Shown piece after piece: positions 36,284-45,091 of a DNA stretch of 59,724 nt (position 1 is its first letter; each line of letters begins with the position of its first letter). The notes under the pieces are model-generated. The model ran no database searches, had not been told where the DNA came from, and saw only the letters and a program-made list of their open reading frames with translations. Source of the DNA: a virus; the IMG/VR virus record IMGVR_UViG_3300014913_000014, positions 1 to 59,724 of that record; one strand, written 5' to 3'. Made by a program: the position numbers and the translations under genes.

Positions 36284-36571
36284 TTATTCAAACAAGGCAT
36301 AAATTGTTTGTGTTGCTGTTTCTCCATGCCCTGTCCATCCTCCGAGGGTCATATAGGCTTGAAACTTCCATGTTCCCGCTTCATCAAGATCATCTGCTTG
36401 AGTTTGATACTGAAGATATCTATTATCAACAACTGTAGCAGTCCAATAACCGGTCGTTCCGCTGGGTTTTTGATATTTTATCTGAGTATTTGTAGCGCCT
36501 GCAATATTGCTTACACAATCAACCTTGATTAGCGGTAAGTCCCCAATATAAATTTTATATTCTACGCTCAT
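36284..36571 (-). CDS. beta-sandwich virion protein (BppU N-domain-like), 95 aa
   Basis: A 95-residue protein: IKYQKPSGTTGYWTATVVD and DLDEAGTWKFQAYMTLGGW match the pattern of Ig-like baseplate upper protein domains, in which a Gly-Thr-Trp turn precedes an edge strand. It forms a chain of TAATG overlaps with the next three genes, so it is probably made together with the virion surface proteins upstream. Confidence 0.6.
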   Translation of the reverse strand: MSVEYKIYIGDLPLIKVDCVSNIAGATNTQIKYQKPSGTTGYWTATVVDNRYLQYQTQADDLDEAGTWKFQAYMTLGGWTGHGETATQTIYALFE

Positions 36572-36741
36572 TATAATTCTTCCAGTTCAAACTCAGACAC
36601 TAACTTAAGTGTCATTTTGATTTTACTAAATAAATTTAGAATCGTGCTAATACCAGAATGTAAGTCCATCTGAGTATTGATGACAGACTGTTTAATTGCT
36701 ATAGGCTGTATTGCAGATACCAATTTTAGTGTTTCTCCCAT
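36571..36741 (-). CDS. small helical protein (56 aa)
   Basis: A 56-residue protein starting MGETLKLVSAIQPIAIKQSV, amphipathic throughout with a repeated TLKLVS motif near both ends. Start and stop each overlap a neighbour in TAATG, which argues strongly that it is a true gene despite its size. Function unknown. Confidence 0.65.
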   Translation of the reverse strand: MGETLKLVSAIQPIAIKQSVINTQMDLHSGISTILNLFSKIKMTLKLVSEFELEEL

Positions 36742-36923
36742 TATTCTATCCTCGACTGTACATCAAGAACAGTTCTAACTCTAGACACAAGATTCATTAT
36801 CTCAGCAATCGTTACTTCTATAATTTCTGAAATAATGCCTCGATAAAGTCTTCCCCAAGAACTTATTGACATGGCCGATACTTTACCGGCCCTACCATGT
36901 GCTGCAATACTCATTCCACTCAT
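36741..36923 (-). CDS. small hypothetical protein (60 aa)
   Basis: A 60-residue protein with a Ser/Met/Gly-rich N-terminus (MSGMSIAAHGRAGKVSAMSI) and a helical C-terminus. Linked by TAATG overlaps to the genes on both sides. No family recognised. Confidence 0.6.
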   Translation of the reverse strand: MSGMSIAAHGRAGKVSAMSISSWGRLYRGIISEIIEVTIAEIMNLVSRVRTVLDVQSRIE

Positions 36924-38269
36924 TAATTCTCCACCATTTGATAAGCCGTTAACTCATTATTTGCATTATAAGTTGCTGTCAAAGTCCAAGATTTCATCAC
37001 TGTTGTTAATGTATTATCTGTATAACGTGTTATTGTAGCACTTGTTAAATTATGATTAGCATCAAAGGATAAATTCGACCATTTGACATTTTCGCCCGTT
37101 AAACCGGCTATTGAAAACAACATTGCACCAAATGTTCCATATGTCTCATGATTAACCGTTGGTTCGCTCCAAACGGATGTTGCTATTGTTGGGGGGTTTA
37201 TCAAATTAGTTAGATCAACGGTTGTTCCACTACTGTTGTCTATTACTTTTCCGATACCGCGAATTACAATCGTGCCGTTTGTAATTGTTGAATCCAATTC
37301 AACCTGACCGCTGTTTAGATCAATACTAATATTTTCAGGGCCAGTTTTATTTATTAGTTTTATATCGCCGTTGTAATTTCTTATGTTGACGGCTTGACCT
37401 GAGCCCCCACAATCTAGAACGGGCATTGTCTGGCCTGGAACCCCTGACCAGCAATCTAAGATATAAGCCGGATTCCCTCCGCTTAATATGATAGTGCCTT
37501 CTCCAAGTATACATGCTTGTATATATCCATTAATATAATTTAAGTCTGTTATCAGACAGTCTTGTAAAGTAACATTTCCATCTAAATATCCTTTTATATG
37601 TGCATTATAAAATTCAGCATTAAAAACATTTGCTCCAGATGAAATTGTTAGAGTACTTTTCACCGGTGATTCGCCAATAAAAATTAATCCAGAGTAATCT
37701 CCTGCTACATCGATAAGAGCGTCTCCCATAACGTAAAATGTAGTAAAACCGCGCTCTGTTAATATTGACAAAGCATCTGCAAAATTATTTACGGGTTGTC
37801 TAGGAGTTCCGACTGGATAAGTTGTTCCACTATAGGAACTAGTTACATCTACAGTAACTCCACCATTAAAAGAACTATATTGAATGGCTGCTAATTCTTG
37901 CAATGTCGCTGAAGATGACGCCGTTAATGTAACAGTAACATAAGCTGCTGGTTCTATTGGACTTGTATATTGATCAAGAACAGTATCGTATCTAACAAGG
38001 TTTCCACCAGTAACATTACAAATAATAAAATCCGGGCCTGGCCTATCCTCGAACTTCAGCTTCCAATCAATCAATGTCACAGTTATTCCTACTAAAACCC
38101 CACCACCCAAGTCCTGTTTTCCAGAGGCATTTGCAATTTTAGCAAAACTCATTCCCAAATTATCATCTTCAAAATCACGAATGCCATTGATTAACTCTTG
38201 CATTGTAATTTCTGTGGCCGGTGCTTCAACCTCGATAATCTGATTGATCGTATCGAATACTAATCCCAT
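36923..38269 (-). CDS. virion surface protein, beta-helix-like, 448 aa
   Basis: An unidentified protein with a helical N-terminal anchor-like part (EITMQELINGIRDFEDDN), then short repeated strands of about residues 170-345 (SGLIFIGES, GNVTLQDCLITDLNYING, GNPAYILDC) that suggest a right-handed beta-helix, and a C-terminal domain with repeated NNELTAYQMVEN-type strands. Place and composition indicate a fibre, spike or head decoration. It has no recognisable catalytic motif. Confidence 0.6.
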   Translation of the reverse strand: MGLVFDTINQIIEVEAPATEITMQELINGIRDFEDDNLGMSFAKIANASGKQDLGGGVLVGITVTLIDWKLKFEDRPGPDFIICNVTGGNLVRYDTVLDQYTSPIEPAAYVTVTLTASSSATLQELAAIQYSSFNGGVTVDVTSSYSGTTYPVGTPRQPVNNFADALSILTERGFTTFYVMGDALIDVAGDYSGLIFIGESPVKSTLTISSGANVFNAEFYNAHIKGYLDGNVTLQDCLITDLNYINGYIQACILGEGTIILSGGNPAYILDCWSGVPGQTMPVLDCGGSGQAVNIRNYNGDIKLINKTGPENISIDLNSGQVELDSTITNGTIVIRGIGKVIDNSSGTTVDLTNLINPPTIATSVWSEPTVNHETYGTFGAMLFSIAGLTGENVKWSNLSFDANHNLTSATITRYTDNTLTTVMKSWTLTATYNANNELTAYQMVEN

Positions 38270-38287
38270 GCCGACCTCCTCAGATTA

Positions 38288-40021
38288 TTACGCTACAATT
38301 GTATCTTCTGTTCTAATAGCAGTAATGGTTACTCCACCTGTTACTAGTGTAGCCACGGTTTCAAATGGTAAAATACCATACTTTCTTACTCTTGCTACAA
38401 GATTTCTATCAGTCACATAAATTAACGGTTGAACAATTGAGGTTGAAGTGGCTTCATTATCAATATATGGCACCCAGGCTGTATCGGTTGGTCCGACATA
38501 TTCCTTAGTTGTAGTTACATTCAAACCAAATGTATGATCTGTCCAGCCTGAGAAAGTATATCTCTCTTCGCTTACTCCAGTATCAACTACGCGAATAAAG
38601 CCCGATGTTGGAGTGTCATTTGGAATTGGAACAGTTACATGAATATAATCAGCACCAGAAGGAATTGTGCCTGATATAGTAAACTGTGTTTTATCAATTA
38701 CCGTTGAGGCAGCACCTGTTGATTTAGCAACAAGTACTCTATCTCCGGCAACAACAGAGCTAACTGTAATGGGTGCTTGTGTTGGCGGGTTACGAGTTAC
38801 GCCGGCACTGTCGATTAGCTGATATTTCTCGGCATCTGCACCAGCCATGTTCTCAATCCAAATACCTCTCGCGCCGAAGAAAATACCACCGGCGAAAGTT
38901 CCAAAAGGTGCCTGTTTAGACGGAGCATAAGTTCCCTCTTGTCCAACAACAACTGTATATTGCTGTCCTTCAACACCATCAATTAGAGATGTCTCGCCAT
39001 CTCTTGTTATATACTTTAGTCGTTCATATACCTGACTTAATGCTCTGCCGCCGCAGTCAATACTATAATCATAGTTTTGAGGACCACTACCATCACCAAT
39101 ATCTTTAGAATAAGGACCTGCTGTTCCAACTGTTATATCAGTCCATGTAGCGACGGTAGATGCTGCAGTAGTATTATTTAAGTCAGAGAATGTAGCCAAT
39201 GGTACAGCCTGCCTACCTCCAGGACCAAGGTCAACTTCAAACCAATCCCAAAGAGACCCATCACCATCAGTCCAATCACGATCAAATACTTGCACCCAAC
39301 CCGTGTCTCCGCCAGCTAGCTTGTCTCCAATTTCAGTACCACCTTCTTTGATTAGAATAAGGATATCAATATGTCCTGTGTCCCACCAAGCGGCGGTGCC
39401 AGTTCCGGACTGTGAAAGTCTTTCATCATCTCTGGTTATATACAGTGTTGGTGTTCCATATAAAGTACCAAGTGTATATAGGTTGGTCCAAAGATTATTA
39501 CCACTTGTAGATGCGCCATTGGCAGTGCCGTCAGCAGAGCTTCCATCAATGGTCATTGTTGAACCATCGCCGATAGTGGATGATGATCTAATCCACCATT
39601 TGGCTTCGGTAGAACTAATTTCTTCTGCATAAAGAAGCTCTCCAACTGGCGATGCATCATCGTTTACTGTTTTACCAACATCCGCTGGTATAGATGCATG
39701 TGTAGTAATACCGTCTACATTTAGAATTTGAATTTCGTTGGTCCAGCCGTTAGTTGTAATTGCTCCGCCCTTTAGACATTGAATGCTCTTTTCATCAATG
39801 AACCAACCATTGATAAGCGTATAGTCTGTAGGTGTTTGGGCGCTCATAGGAATGTCATCATCCATTTGATTTAGTTCATCAAATGTATCCTGCAAATATG
39901 AATAGAGTGCATTTACACTCAACATCTCTGAGAGTAAATATGGTGGCGTTTCTGATCCATCATATCTAATTAATTTATTAACATAATCGACCGTAAAATC
40001 GTTAACATTAATGTTAGCCAT
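38288..40021 (-). CDS. virion structural protein, 577 aa
   Basis: A 577-residue Gly/Thr/Asp-rich protein, beginning MANINVNDFTVDYVNKLIRY. The last 35 residues (VARVRKYGILPF, then TLVTGGVTITAIRTEDTIVA) resemble the end of the 537-aa protein encoded next, pointing to a shared C-terminal domain. Several GDGSxW and DxDxW turns recall calcium-binding or adhesin repeats. A virion surface role is probable; exact function unknown. Confidence 0.6.
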   Translation of the reverse strand: MANINVNDFTVDYVNKLIRYDGSETPPYLLSEMLSVNALYSYLQDTFDELNQMDDDIPMSAQTPTDYTLINGWFIDEKSIQCLKGGAITTNGWTNEIQILNVDGITTHASIPADVGKTVNDDASPVGELLYAEEISSTEAKWWIRSSSTIGDGSTMTIDGSSADGTANGASTSGNNLWTNLYTLGTLYGTPTLYITRDDERLSQSGTGTAAWWDTGHIDILILIKEGGTEIGDKLAGGDTGWVQVFDRDWTDGDGSLWDWFEVDLGPGGRQAVPLATFSDLNNTTAASTVATWTDITVGTAGPYSKDIGDGSGPQNYDYSIDCGGRALSQVYERLKYITRDGETSLIDGVEGQQYTVVVGQEGTYAPSKQAPFGTFAGGIFFGARGIWIENMAGADAEKYQLIDSAGVTRNPPTQAPITVSSVVAGDRVLVAKSTGAASTVIDKTQFTISGTIPSGADYIHVTVPIPNDTPTSGFIRVVDTGVSEERYTFSGWTDHTFGLNVTTTKEYVGPTDTAWVPYIDNEATSTSIVQPLIYVTDRNLVARVRKYGILPFETVATLVTGGVTITAIRTEDTIVA

Positions 40022-40063
40022 CTAATTTTCTCCAATTATTTATAAGTATGGCCTTACCAATCC

Positions 40064-41677
40064 TTATTGTGCAACGGTATCCTCTATCAAAACAGCTGAT
40101 AAAGTATATCCAGCTGACGTTATTGTTCCGGTAGTCAAATAAGGTAAATATCTAGTTGAACCAGGAGATGATTTTCGAACTCTTACATAGATATTTGTAT
40201 CTCCAGTATAATTATAAGATTCTTGGGCAATGCCTGCAGCTGTTGCATATTCAAGCATAAGTGCAGCATTGTCTGATTGACGATAGACCCCCACTCTTCC
40301 ACTAGGAACCGGATTTCCAGCAGCATCTTCCAATGTAATTGTAATTAATACAGCATTTATAATATCTACCCAACCACCAATTGTATCCCAAGTACCCGGA
40401 TTTGCACCATTTAAGGCATTAACTGTTATATTTCCGGACGGTACTACATAGTTATAAATATCATAATCATTACCAATAAATGTTAATCCGTCATAATCAA
40501 ATACACCTGATGCCGGATGCTGTATAGCATGTAAACTTGTGTTAGTATTAGCATTAAATGAACAATTTTTTATATTTACATTGTCATTCCATAATACAGC
40601 ACTTCCACTGGTTGTAAGATGGGTGGTGCCTGAAAATACACAATTTCGTATAATCGGCTGTGCTAATGAAACAATTCCACACTGATCAACAGTATTACCA
40701 ATAAATTCATGAGATGAACTAGAACTCAATGTTATTCCGTTGGCAATTTTATAAAATTTACATCCGTAAATATTGATTGTATTAAAATTTGTAGCATCCA
40801 GCTTTACAAGAACTCCTGGACCAGCAGATTGAATAGTGCACCCATTAGAACCAACTGCTGTATCTCCAGACCCTACTTTATTTCCAAGTACAAAGCTGTT
40901 GGTACCAGTACTATTACCTACCAAATCAAACACATAATAAGTATCTGTAATAGGTACTACGGGATTCTCAAAAACAAGAACAGCATCTTTGTCTTCAAAG
41001 TAACTATCACTTGTTCCAGCATCTCCAAATCTTAATGCGCCCTGAGCACCATAAACACCAGCTTGAAGTTCTCTAACTATTCCCCAACCATTTGTAGTAG
41101 ATGCATCTTCTGCAACAATTTCAGAAAAAACTCCTGGATCACCACTAGTTCCCCCACCAATAAGCAGAGCATAGGTATCGTTAGCTACATAATCTATGCT
41201 GTCCCAGAAGAAGTTAGGTGAGTTACCAACAGCCTTTGTTGCCTGAAGTCCACCAACCCCTATCAAAGTTATTGCAGAAAAATTCGGTTCAGATGATCCT
41301 GCTATTTGATCGTAACTTGTTGGTGGATTAGATGTATCTAATATAAATCTAAACCAGCCCTGTCTGCTAAATGCTTCAGCATCACTTCCACCTACATAAT
41401 AGCCCCGCTGATTGGTACCGTCTCCAAGAACAAATCTATAACCACCATTTGCCTGTGTTTCCGGACTAGCCAGTTTCATCCATATATATATAATTGAATT
41501 AGATACATTTGTACTACTTATTGTTTTTGTAAAATATGAAGCAGATGTACTTATCTGATCTCCTAAGCAGGCGCTTCCTTCTCTTTGAAAACCAGAATAG
41601 GCAGTACCATCAGACCAGCCAGTATTTGCATCACAACTATCTATTTGTGTCAAATTTGAAGTAATAGAAACTGTCAT
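40064..41677 (-). CDS. beta-helix virion protein, 537 aa
   Basis: Residues 1-170 look like a jelly-roll carbohydrate-binding domain (IYIWMKLASPETQANGGYRF). Residues about 250-420 contain repeats with inward Asn and short strands (FNTINIYGCKFYKIANGITL, NVNIKNCSFNANTNTS), typical of a parallel beta-helix. The end (VRVRKSSPGSTRYLPY, VLIEDTVAQ) matches the neighbour's C-terminus. No pectate-lyase-like acid cluster is certain, so binding is as likely as cleavage. Confidence 0.65.
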   Translation of the reverse strand: MTVSITSNLTQIDSCDANTGWSDGTAYSGFQREGSACLGDQISTSASYFTKTISSTNVSNSIIYIWMKLASPETQANGGYRFVLGDGTNQRGYYVGGSDAEAFSRQGWFRFILDTSNPPTSYDQIAGSSEPNFSAITLIGVGGLQATKAVGNSPNFFWDSIDYVANDTYALLIGGGTSGDPGVFSEIVAEDASTTNGWGIVRELQAGVYGAQGALRFGDAGTSDSYFEDKDAVLVFENPVVPITDTYYVFDLVGNSTGTNSFVLGNKVGSGDTAVGSNGCTIQSAGPGVLVKLDATNFNTINIYGCKFYKIANGITLSSSSSHEFIGNTVDQCGIVSLAQPIIRNCVFSGTTHLTTSGSAVLWNDNVNIKNCSFNANTNTSLHAIQHPASGVFDYDGLTFIGNDYDIYNYVVPSGNITVNALNGANPGTWDTIGGWVDIINAVLITITLEDAAGNPVPSGRVGVYRQSDNAALMLEYATAAGIAQESYNYTGDTNIYVRVRKSSPGSTRYLPYLTTGTITSAGYTLSAVLIEDTVAQ

Positions 41678-42036
41678 TTATCAAATCTATCCTTTAGAAC
41701 AATTCCACACGCTACACATCCAAACAATGGGTGTTTATTTGGAGTCTGTATGCGCACAGATGTTAAATTAGGGAATAATAATTTCAAATCCTGGCCAGAC
41801 CTTCCAAAAACATAAACAGCATCTTTGGGATGCTCAAATTCTTCTAGAGAGAGTAGTCCATCTTCATCAAATATTATTACAGGGACATCAAAATTTGGAA
41901 AAGGGTCTCTGTCATTTAACATGATAAGATTAGCACCATATGCAGAACACGTCTGCTCGTAAAGTGCTCGATCAGTATTGTTCTCAAATTCTTTTCCAAA
42001 CCAGCCTTTGTCTCTATACGCTACAACTGTTATCAT
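41674..42036 (-). CDS. hypothetical protein, weak SPOUT-methyltransferase resemblance (120 aa)
   Basis: A 120-residue protein with AVYVFGRSGQDL and SVRIQTPNKHPLFGCVACGI near the C-terminus; these recall motifs 2 and 3 of SpoU/TrmH RNA methyltransferases (FG.E..GL and N..VA.A). The protein is shorter than active enzymes (about 150 or more) and lacks the usual N-terminal motif, so it may be a remnant or an unrelated protein. ATGA overlaps link it to both neighbours. Confidence 0.45.
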   Translation of the reverse strand: MITVVAYRDKGWFGKEFENNTDRALYEQTCSAYGANLIMLNDRDPFPNFDVPVIIFDEDGLLSLEEFEHPKDAVYVFGRSGQDLKLLFPNLTSVRIQTPNKHPLFGCVACGIVLKDRFDK

Positions 42037-42233
42037 ATATCTACATCTGGATTAGCTTTTCTAAATTCATCCAATGGATACCAATTTATCCACTGGCGAT
42101 ACTTTCCTAAAACTGTAACTTGGACATATTCAATTTGAATTGGTTCACCAGTAACAGCATCCATATTATTATGGACTATGACTTTCAAATCCTCTACCTC
42201 TCGTTCTTTGCCCTCTAGATCAACTATCATCAT
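42033..42233 (-). CDS. small hypothetical protein (66 aa)
   Basis: A 66-residue beta-rich protein (DLKVIVHNNMDAVTGEPIQI, VTVLGKYRQWINWYPLDEF). ATGA overlap upstream and downstream. No family recognised. Confidence 0.55.
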   Translation of the reverse strand: MMIVDLEGKEREVEDLKVIVHNNMDAVTGEPIQIEYVQVTVLGKYRQWINWYPLDEFRKANPDVDI

Positions 42234-42889
42234 GGCAGTATTACATCCTCTAGATTCTTATTGTCTGTTTTATAAAGTGAAGATAATTCCTGTTTTAGTT
42301 CATGTCCACATCTATCACAAGTAACTTGCAAATAACTTTCTATATCTGGATATTGAAGCCATAAAGTAGATAAAAGCATTTTGCATTCTGGACAGAAAAT
42401 ATAAAGCATTCTCTCTTTATAGAATTTATGGGCCTTTATCTTAAGATCATTAAGAGCATCTATTACGCTGGCCTCTTTACTTTGCTTTCGTATTTTTCGA
42501 GTAAGCTGAAGATCATTAGAAATTTCTGAAATGTCTTTACGTAGACCACCGAGAATGCGATTTACCTTCTCAAGTATCTGAACGGATTGGTGGTCTACCT
42601 CTTGCCTAAGAGTAAAAGCCGTTTGTTCTAAATCCTCTAATTGAATCTGTGCCAGCACAAGTGCCCGTATTTGAATCATGTCATTTGACTTCATATCATC
42701 CATGTCATAATCATCTGCCAATTTTGCCAGAGTTTCGTTGACACGGGCTTCGAGAGTCTCTGGAGAAATAGAAAGGGCTCTTTCACGTTCGGCCCACATT
42801 TCCTCGAACTCTTCATCAGTCAAATTTTGATACTGCTTCAGATTCCGCATCTTTGCCTTATTAGGCAAAGTCAATCGTTCCTTTCCCAT
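42230..42889 (-). CDS. helical protein with C-terminal zinc ribbon, possible small terminase
   Basis: A 219-residue protein. Residues 1-165 are helical and highly charged (KQYQNLTDEEFEEMWAERER, a likely HTH or coiled-coil region). CPEC near residue 175 and CDRCGH near residue 200 form a C2-C2 zinc ribbon. Small terminases are helical oligomers of about this size, but this gene is 12 kb from the large subunit, so the assignment is only a candidate; a DNA-binding regulator is equally possible. Confidence 0.45.
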   Translation of the reverse strand: MGKERLTLPNKAKMRNLKQYQNLTDEEFEEMWAERERALSISPETLEARVNETLAKLADDYDMDDMKSNDMIQIRALVLAQIQLEDLEQTAFTLRQEVDHQSVQILEKVNRILGGLRKDISEISNDLQLTRKIRKQSKEASVIDALNDLKIKAHKFYKERMLYIFCPECKMLLSTLWLQYPDIESYLQVTCDRCGHELKQELSSLYKTDNKNLEDVILP

Positions 42890-42896
42890 AATTTAC

Positions 42897-43085
42897 CTAT
42901 AAATCACAAGATGACCAGCCGCATTCTGTACAAATTTTACATCTTCCATTCAATTCCATAATTGTTCCACAATTTGGACAATAAATCTCTCTCTTTGCTT
43001 CAGCAAGTTTTATGACATCTGTATTCATGTCAGCATATACAAGCAAGCCCCCTTCTTCGACAATAATAACTTCTTCTTTTTCCAC
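42897..43085 (-). CDS. small zinc-ribbon protein (62 aa)
   Basis: A 62-residue protein whose C-terminal half is CPNCGTIMELNGRCKICTEC followed by GWSSC, close to the zinc ribbon at the end of B12-dependent ribonucleotide reductases (NrdJ). No reductase is seen in the window, so this is a stand-alone ribbon. The N-terminus is acidic. Confidence 0.6.
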   Translation of the reverse strand: MEKEEVIIVEEGGLLVYADMNTDVIKLAEAKREIYCPNCGTIMELNGRCKICTECGWSSCDL

Positions 43086-43104
43086 TGTTTCCTCTCTAAT
43101 TATA

Positions 43105-43308
43105 TCATAAAAGTCCCTGAATATGCTGAATTACAGCATTTTTCAGGCTGTTTTCGTCAAATTTTTTCAAACAATCGCGGTGTACAATAATGTTCAAATA
43201 TATTGGTCTATCTATTGGTATAATCATTCTTGGCTGGTTCTTCAAAACTTTTTTGTTACAAAGGATGCACACAATATCTTTTGGTCGTCCTACTTTTCTT
43301 TTACTCAT
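43105..43308 (-). CDS. small AT-hook-like / zinc protein (67 aa)
   Basis: A 67-residue protein starting MSKRKVGRPKD, an AT-hook-like GRP motif, followed by CILC and later HRDC, which could bind one metal. These features suggest a small DNA-binding protein. It overlaps the next zinc-knuckle gene by 8 bases. Confidence 0.55.
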   Translation of the reverse strand: MSKRKVGRPKDIVCILCNKKVLKNQPRMIIPIDRPIYLNIIVHRDCLKKFDENSLKNAVIQHIQGLL

Positions 43309-43522
43309 CTATTGAAGCCCTAGTGTATCTAAAAAGTGTTTTAGAAAGTCGCTCGGTCAAAAGTGTCCTATCGCCCGTGGCGATAAAATTCAACAGTCTG
43401 TTCAAATCTTCTCTAAGAATTGGAACAAATAAAACATCATGCCCATTCTCACATTTTCTGGCATCCTCTGGATCAGCGTACCATTTCTCACAATAAAAAC
43501 AAAGATTTTTATCTATTTTCAT
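43301..43522 (-). CDS. small zinc-finger protein (73 aa)
   Basis: A 73-residue protein with CFYC and C-E-N-G-H in the first 30 residues, a plausible CCCH zinc site, then a helical basic tail (REDLNRLLNFIATGDRTLL). It begins 14 bases inside the end of the methyltransferase gene. Function unknown. Confidence 0.6.
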   Translation of the reverse strand: MKIDKNLCFYCEKWYADPEDARKCENGHDVLFVPILREDLNRLLNFIATGDRTLLTERLSKTLFRYTRASIDE

Positions 43523-44789
43523 TTTTCCAATACTCTAGCCTTTTGACGGCAATCTCACAAACACTGTCTTCAATTTCAATACCAACAATCTCATCCCAAC
43601 CTGCCAATAGACCGCCAATCATTTCTGATCCTGAACCAGAAAATGGAACAAGCAATCTTCTAGGAGAATACTCATCAGGCGGTAATAATAATCGAGTCAA
43701 ATGTTTTGTAAGTTTTATTGGCTTTACTGTAGGATGTGTATTCTTTACGACGGATTTTCCAACCGGTATTGATTTTTGGTTTTTACCAGCATTTTTTCTA
43801 TCTCCGCTAATGCCAGTCATTCCTTGCTTAACAGTAAATCTCTCTTTATCTGGAAATTCTTCTAAGCCAGCATCGCGTTCTTCTTTTCTTGGTTTAGCGC
43901 AGTAGAAAAATTTTTCATAGGGCAGACCAACATCGCCACTCAAAATAACATTTGCTGGCCATCTACCACTATTTTCTGTTCTGGTGTAAGAATGGCCAGC
44001 GCCGTGTCCAAATGGTTTCATTCCATCATCAAACTGATTACTTGGAACGGCATCTATTCCGACCCTATTTCCATCAATCCACATCGTGCCGGCACCAGTT
44101 TCAACAATGCTATCAAGAGGCACTTTATCATAAGGTTTCTGAAAAACACAAATGGGCTCAAATGCCGGCTTCAATGCCTGTAGCCCATATCTATGCTCTT
44201 GCCAAATTTTTGCCAAATCTGTTGCTGGACCTCTCAATTCTATTTGATCTCGTATTTCTGCTGTTTCATAACCATCATGTGAAGCACTTGAGTGTGTTCC
44301 TATCTTGCCCTTTATTCTGGCTGTTCCGGTCAATTTTTGAACTCCAACTACTGGTCCTTCAACACCAGCACGTTTATCTAATAATTTACTTATATTGGTA
44401 GCCTTTGGGAAACCCTGTGCTTGTATCCATCCGATCATGGGATGAATAATAAAACCGGCGCTCTCAATTGCTGTAGCCATTCTATGATAAGTTCGTGTAG
44501 AACTGAAGGCCATGCATAGAGCACCAGGGTATAGCACCTCTCCAAGTAACTCCCACGTGAGCGGTTGAAATGCAATGTCTGTATCCCACTCTTGCCCCAT
44601 GAACCCTCTAGAAGAACGTTGAAAAACTCCATCCGTACCATACTTGGCTGGAGCAGCATTTTTATTTCCAAATCTTTTTTTGATAGTATCTAAATTATAG
44701 GGTGGGTCACACACGATGGCATGAAATAAAGGGCCGTCATAAGAACGTGCCCAACTAATAACGTCTTGGTTAATTATTTTCCAATCCAT
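43509..44789 (-). CDS. DNA (N4/N6) methyltransferase
   Basis: A 426-residue amino-methyltransferase acting on adenine-N6 or cytosine-N4 in DNA. Motif IV is VCDPPY (residues 27-31) and the SAM motif is VPFSGSGSEMIGG near the C-terminus, preceded by THPTVKP; the order IV before I marks the beta class. About 100 residues between are insert that should carry target recognition. No matching restriction enzyme is visible, so defence evasion is likely. ATG 44789 is preferred; the longer ORF from 44828 starts inside the preceding gene. Confidence 0.88.
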   Translation of the reverse strand: MDWKIINQDVISWARSYDGPLFHAIVCDPPYNLDTIKKRFGNKNAAPAKYGTDGVFQRSSRGFMGQEWDTDIAFQPLTWELLGEVLYPGALCMAFSSTRTYHRMATAIESAGFIIHPMIGWIQAQGFPKATNISKLLDKRAGVEGPVVGVQKLTGTARIKGKIGTHSSASHDGYETAEIRDQIELRGPATDLAKIWQEHRYGLQALKPAFEPICVFQKPYDKVPLDSIVETGAGTMWIDGNRVGIDAVPSNQFDDGMKPFGHGAGHSYTRTENSGRWPANVILSGDVGLPYEKFFYCAKPRKEERDAGLEEFPDKERFTVKQGMTGISGDRKNAGKNQKSIPVGKSVVKNTHPTVKPIKLTKHLTRLLLPPDEYSPRRLLVPFSGSGSEMIGGLLAGWDEIVGIEIEDSVCEIAVKRLEYWKNENR

Positions 44790-44967
44790 CCTTGACAAAC
44801 CTCTCAAAGTGATGTATAATGTCTTCAAGCTGATCTCTAAGCAATCGCTGCCGCTCTAGCTCGGCATCGTTGTTGCTGTGCTGAATGACAGCAATCATGG
44901 ATTCATGGAAGCGTAGGCGGCGCTTGAGATAAGTATAAAACAAAGAGAGTGGGTCATAATTAGTCAT
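44770..44967 (-). CDS. small helical protein from a leaderless start (65 aa)
   Basis: A 65-residue charged helical protein (MTNYDPLSLFYTYLKRRLRF). An open frame extends to 45033, but that stretch is the promoter at 44974-45002. The ATG at 44967 lies about seven bases after the -10 box, where transcription should begin, and no ribosome site is seen, so the mRNA is probably leaderless. The stop overlaps the methyltransferase gene by 20 bases. First gene of the leftward unit. Confidence 0.55.
   Translation of the reverse strand: MTNYDPLSLFYTYLKRRLRFHESMIAVIQHSNNDAELERQRLLRDQLEDIIHHFERFVKDGLENN
44792..44820 (+). promoter_or_regulatory. consensus promoter, antisense to the leftward start
   Basis: TTGACA (44792-44797), 17 bp, TATAAT (44815-44820). 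It points rightward across the leftward 65-aa gene and toward the polymerase gene, so it could make antisense RNA and readthrough into the replication block. It shares CTTGACAAACCT with the promoter at 45027. Confidence 0.65.
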
Positions 44968-44973
44968 GTATAC

Positions 44974-45002
44974 ATTATACCATATTTGGCTCCGTTTGTC
45001 AA
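44974..45002 (-). promoter_or_regulatory. consensus leftward promoter
   Basis: On the minus strand TTGACA (45002-44997), 17 bp, TATAAT (44979-44974), with TG one base before the -10. It faces away from the rightward promoter at 45027 and should start the leftward unit with the 65-aa protein and the methyltransferase. Confidence 0.9.
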
Positions 45003-45026
45003 GGTTCAATTTAGGAAATTTGGTAC

Positions 45027-45055
45027 TTGACAAACCTTTTTATTTATGGTATAAT
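45027..45055 (+). promoter_or_regulatory. consensus rightward promoter of the replication block
   Basis: TTGACA (45027-45032), 17 bp, TATAAT (45050-45055), TG one base before the -10. It lies 37 bases upstream of the DNA polymerase ATG and is back to back with the leftward promoter. Confidence 0.92.
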
Positions 45056-45091
45056 CCTAGAGCGAACGCGAGGGGGAGGAGTATTAATTAA

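Noticed and set aside
36284-42036. Integrase, excisionase or repressor genes indicating lysogeny
   Set aside because: None was seen anywhere in the window, so there is no evidence for a temperate lifestyle here.
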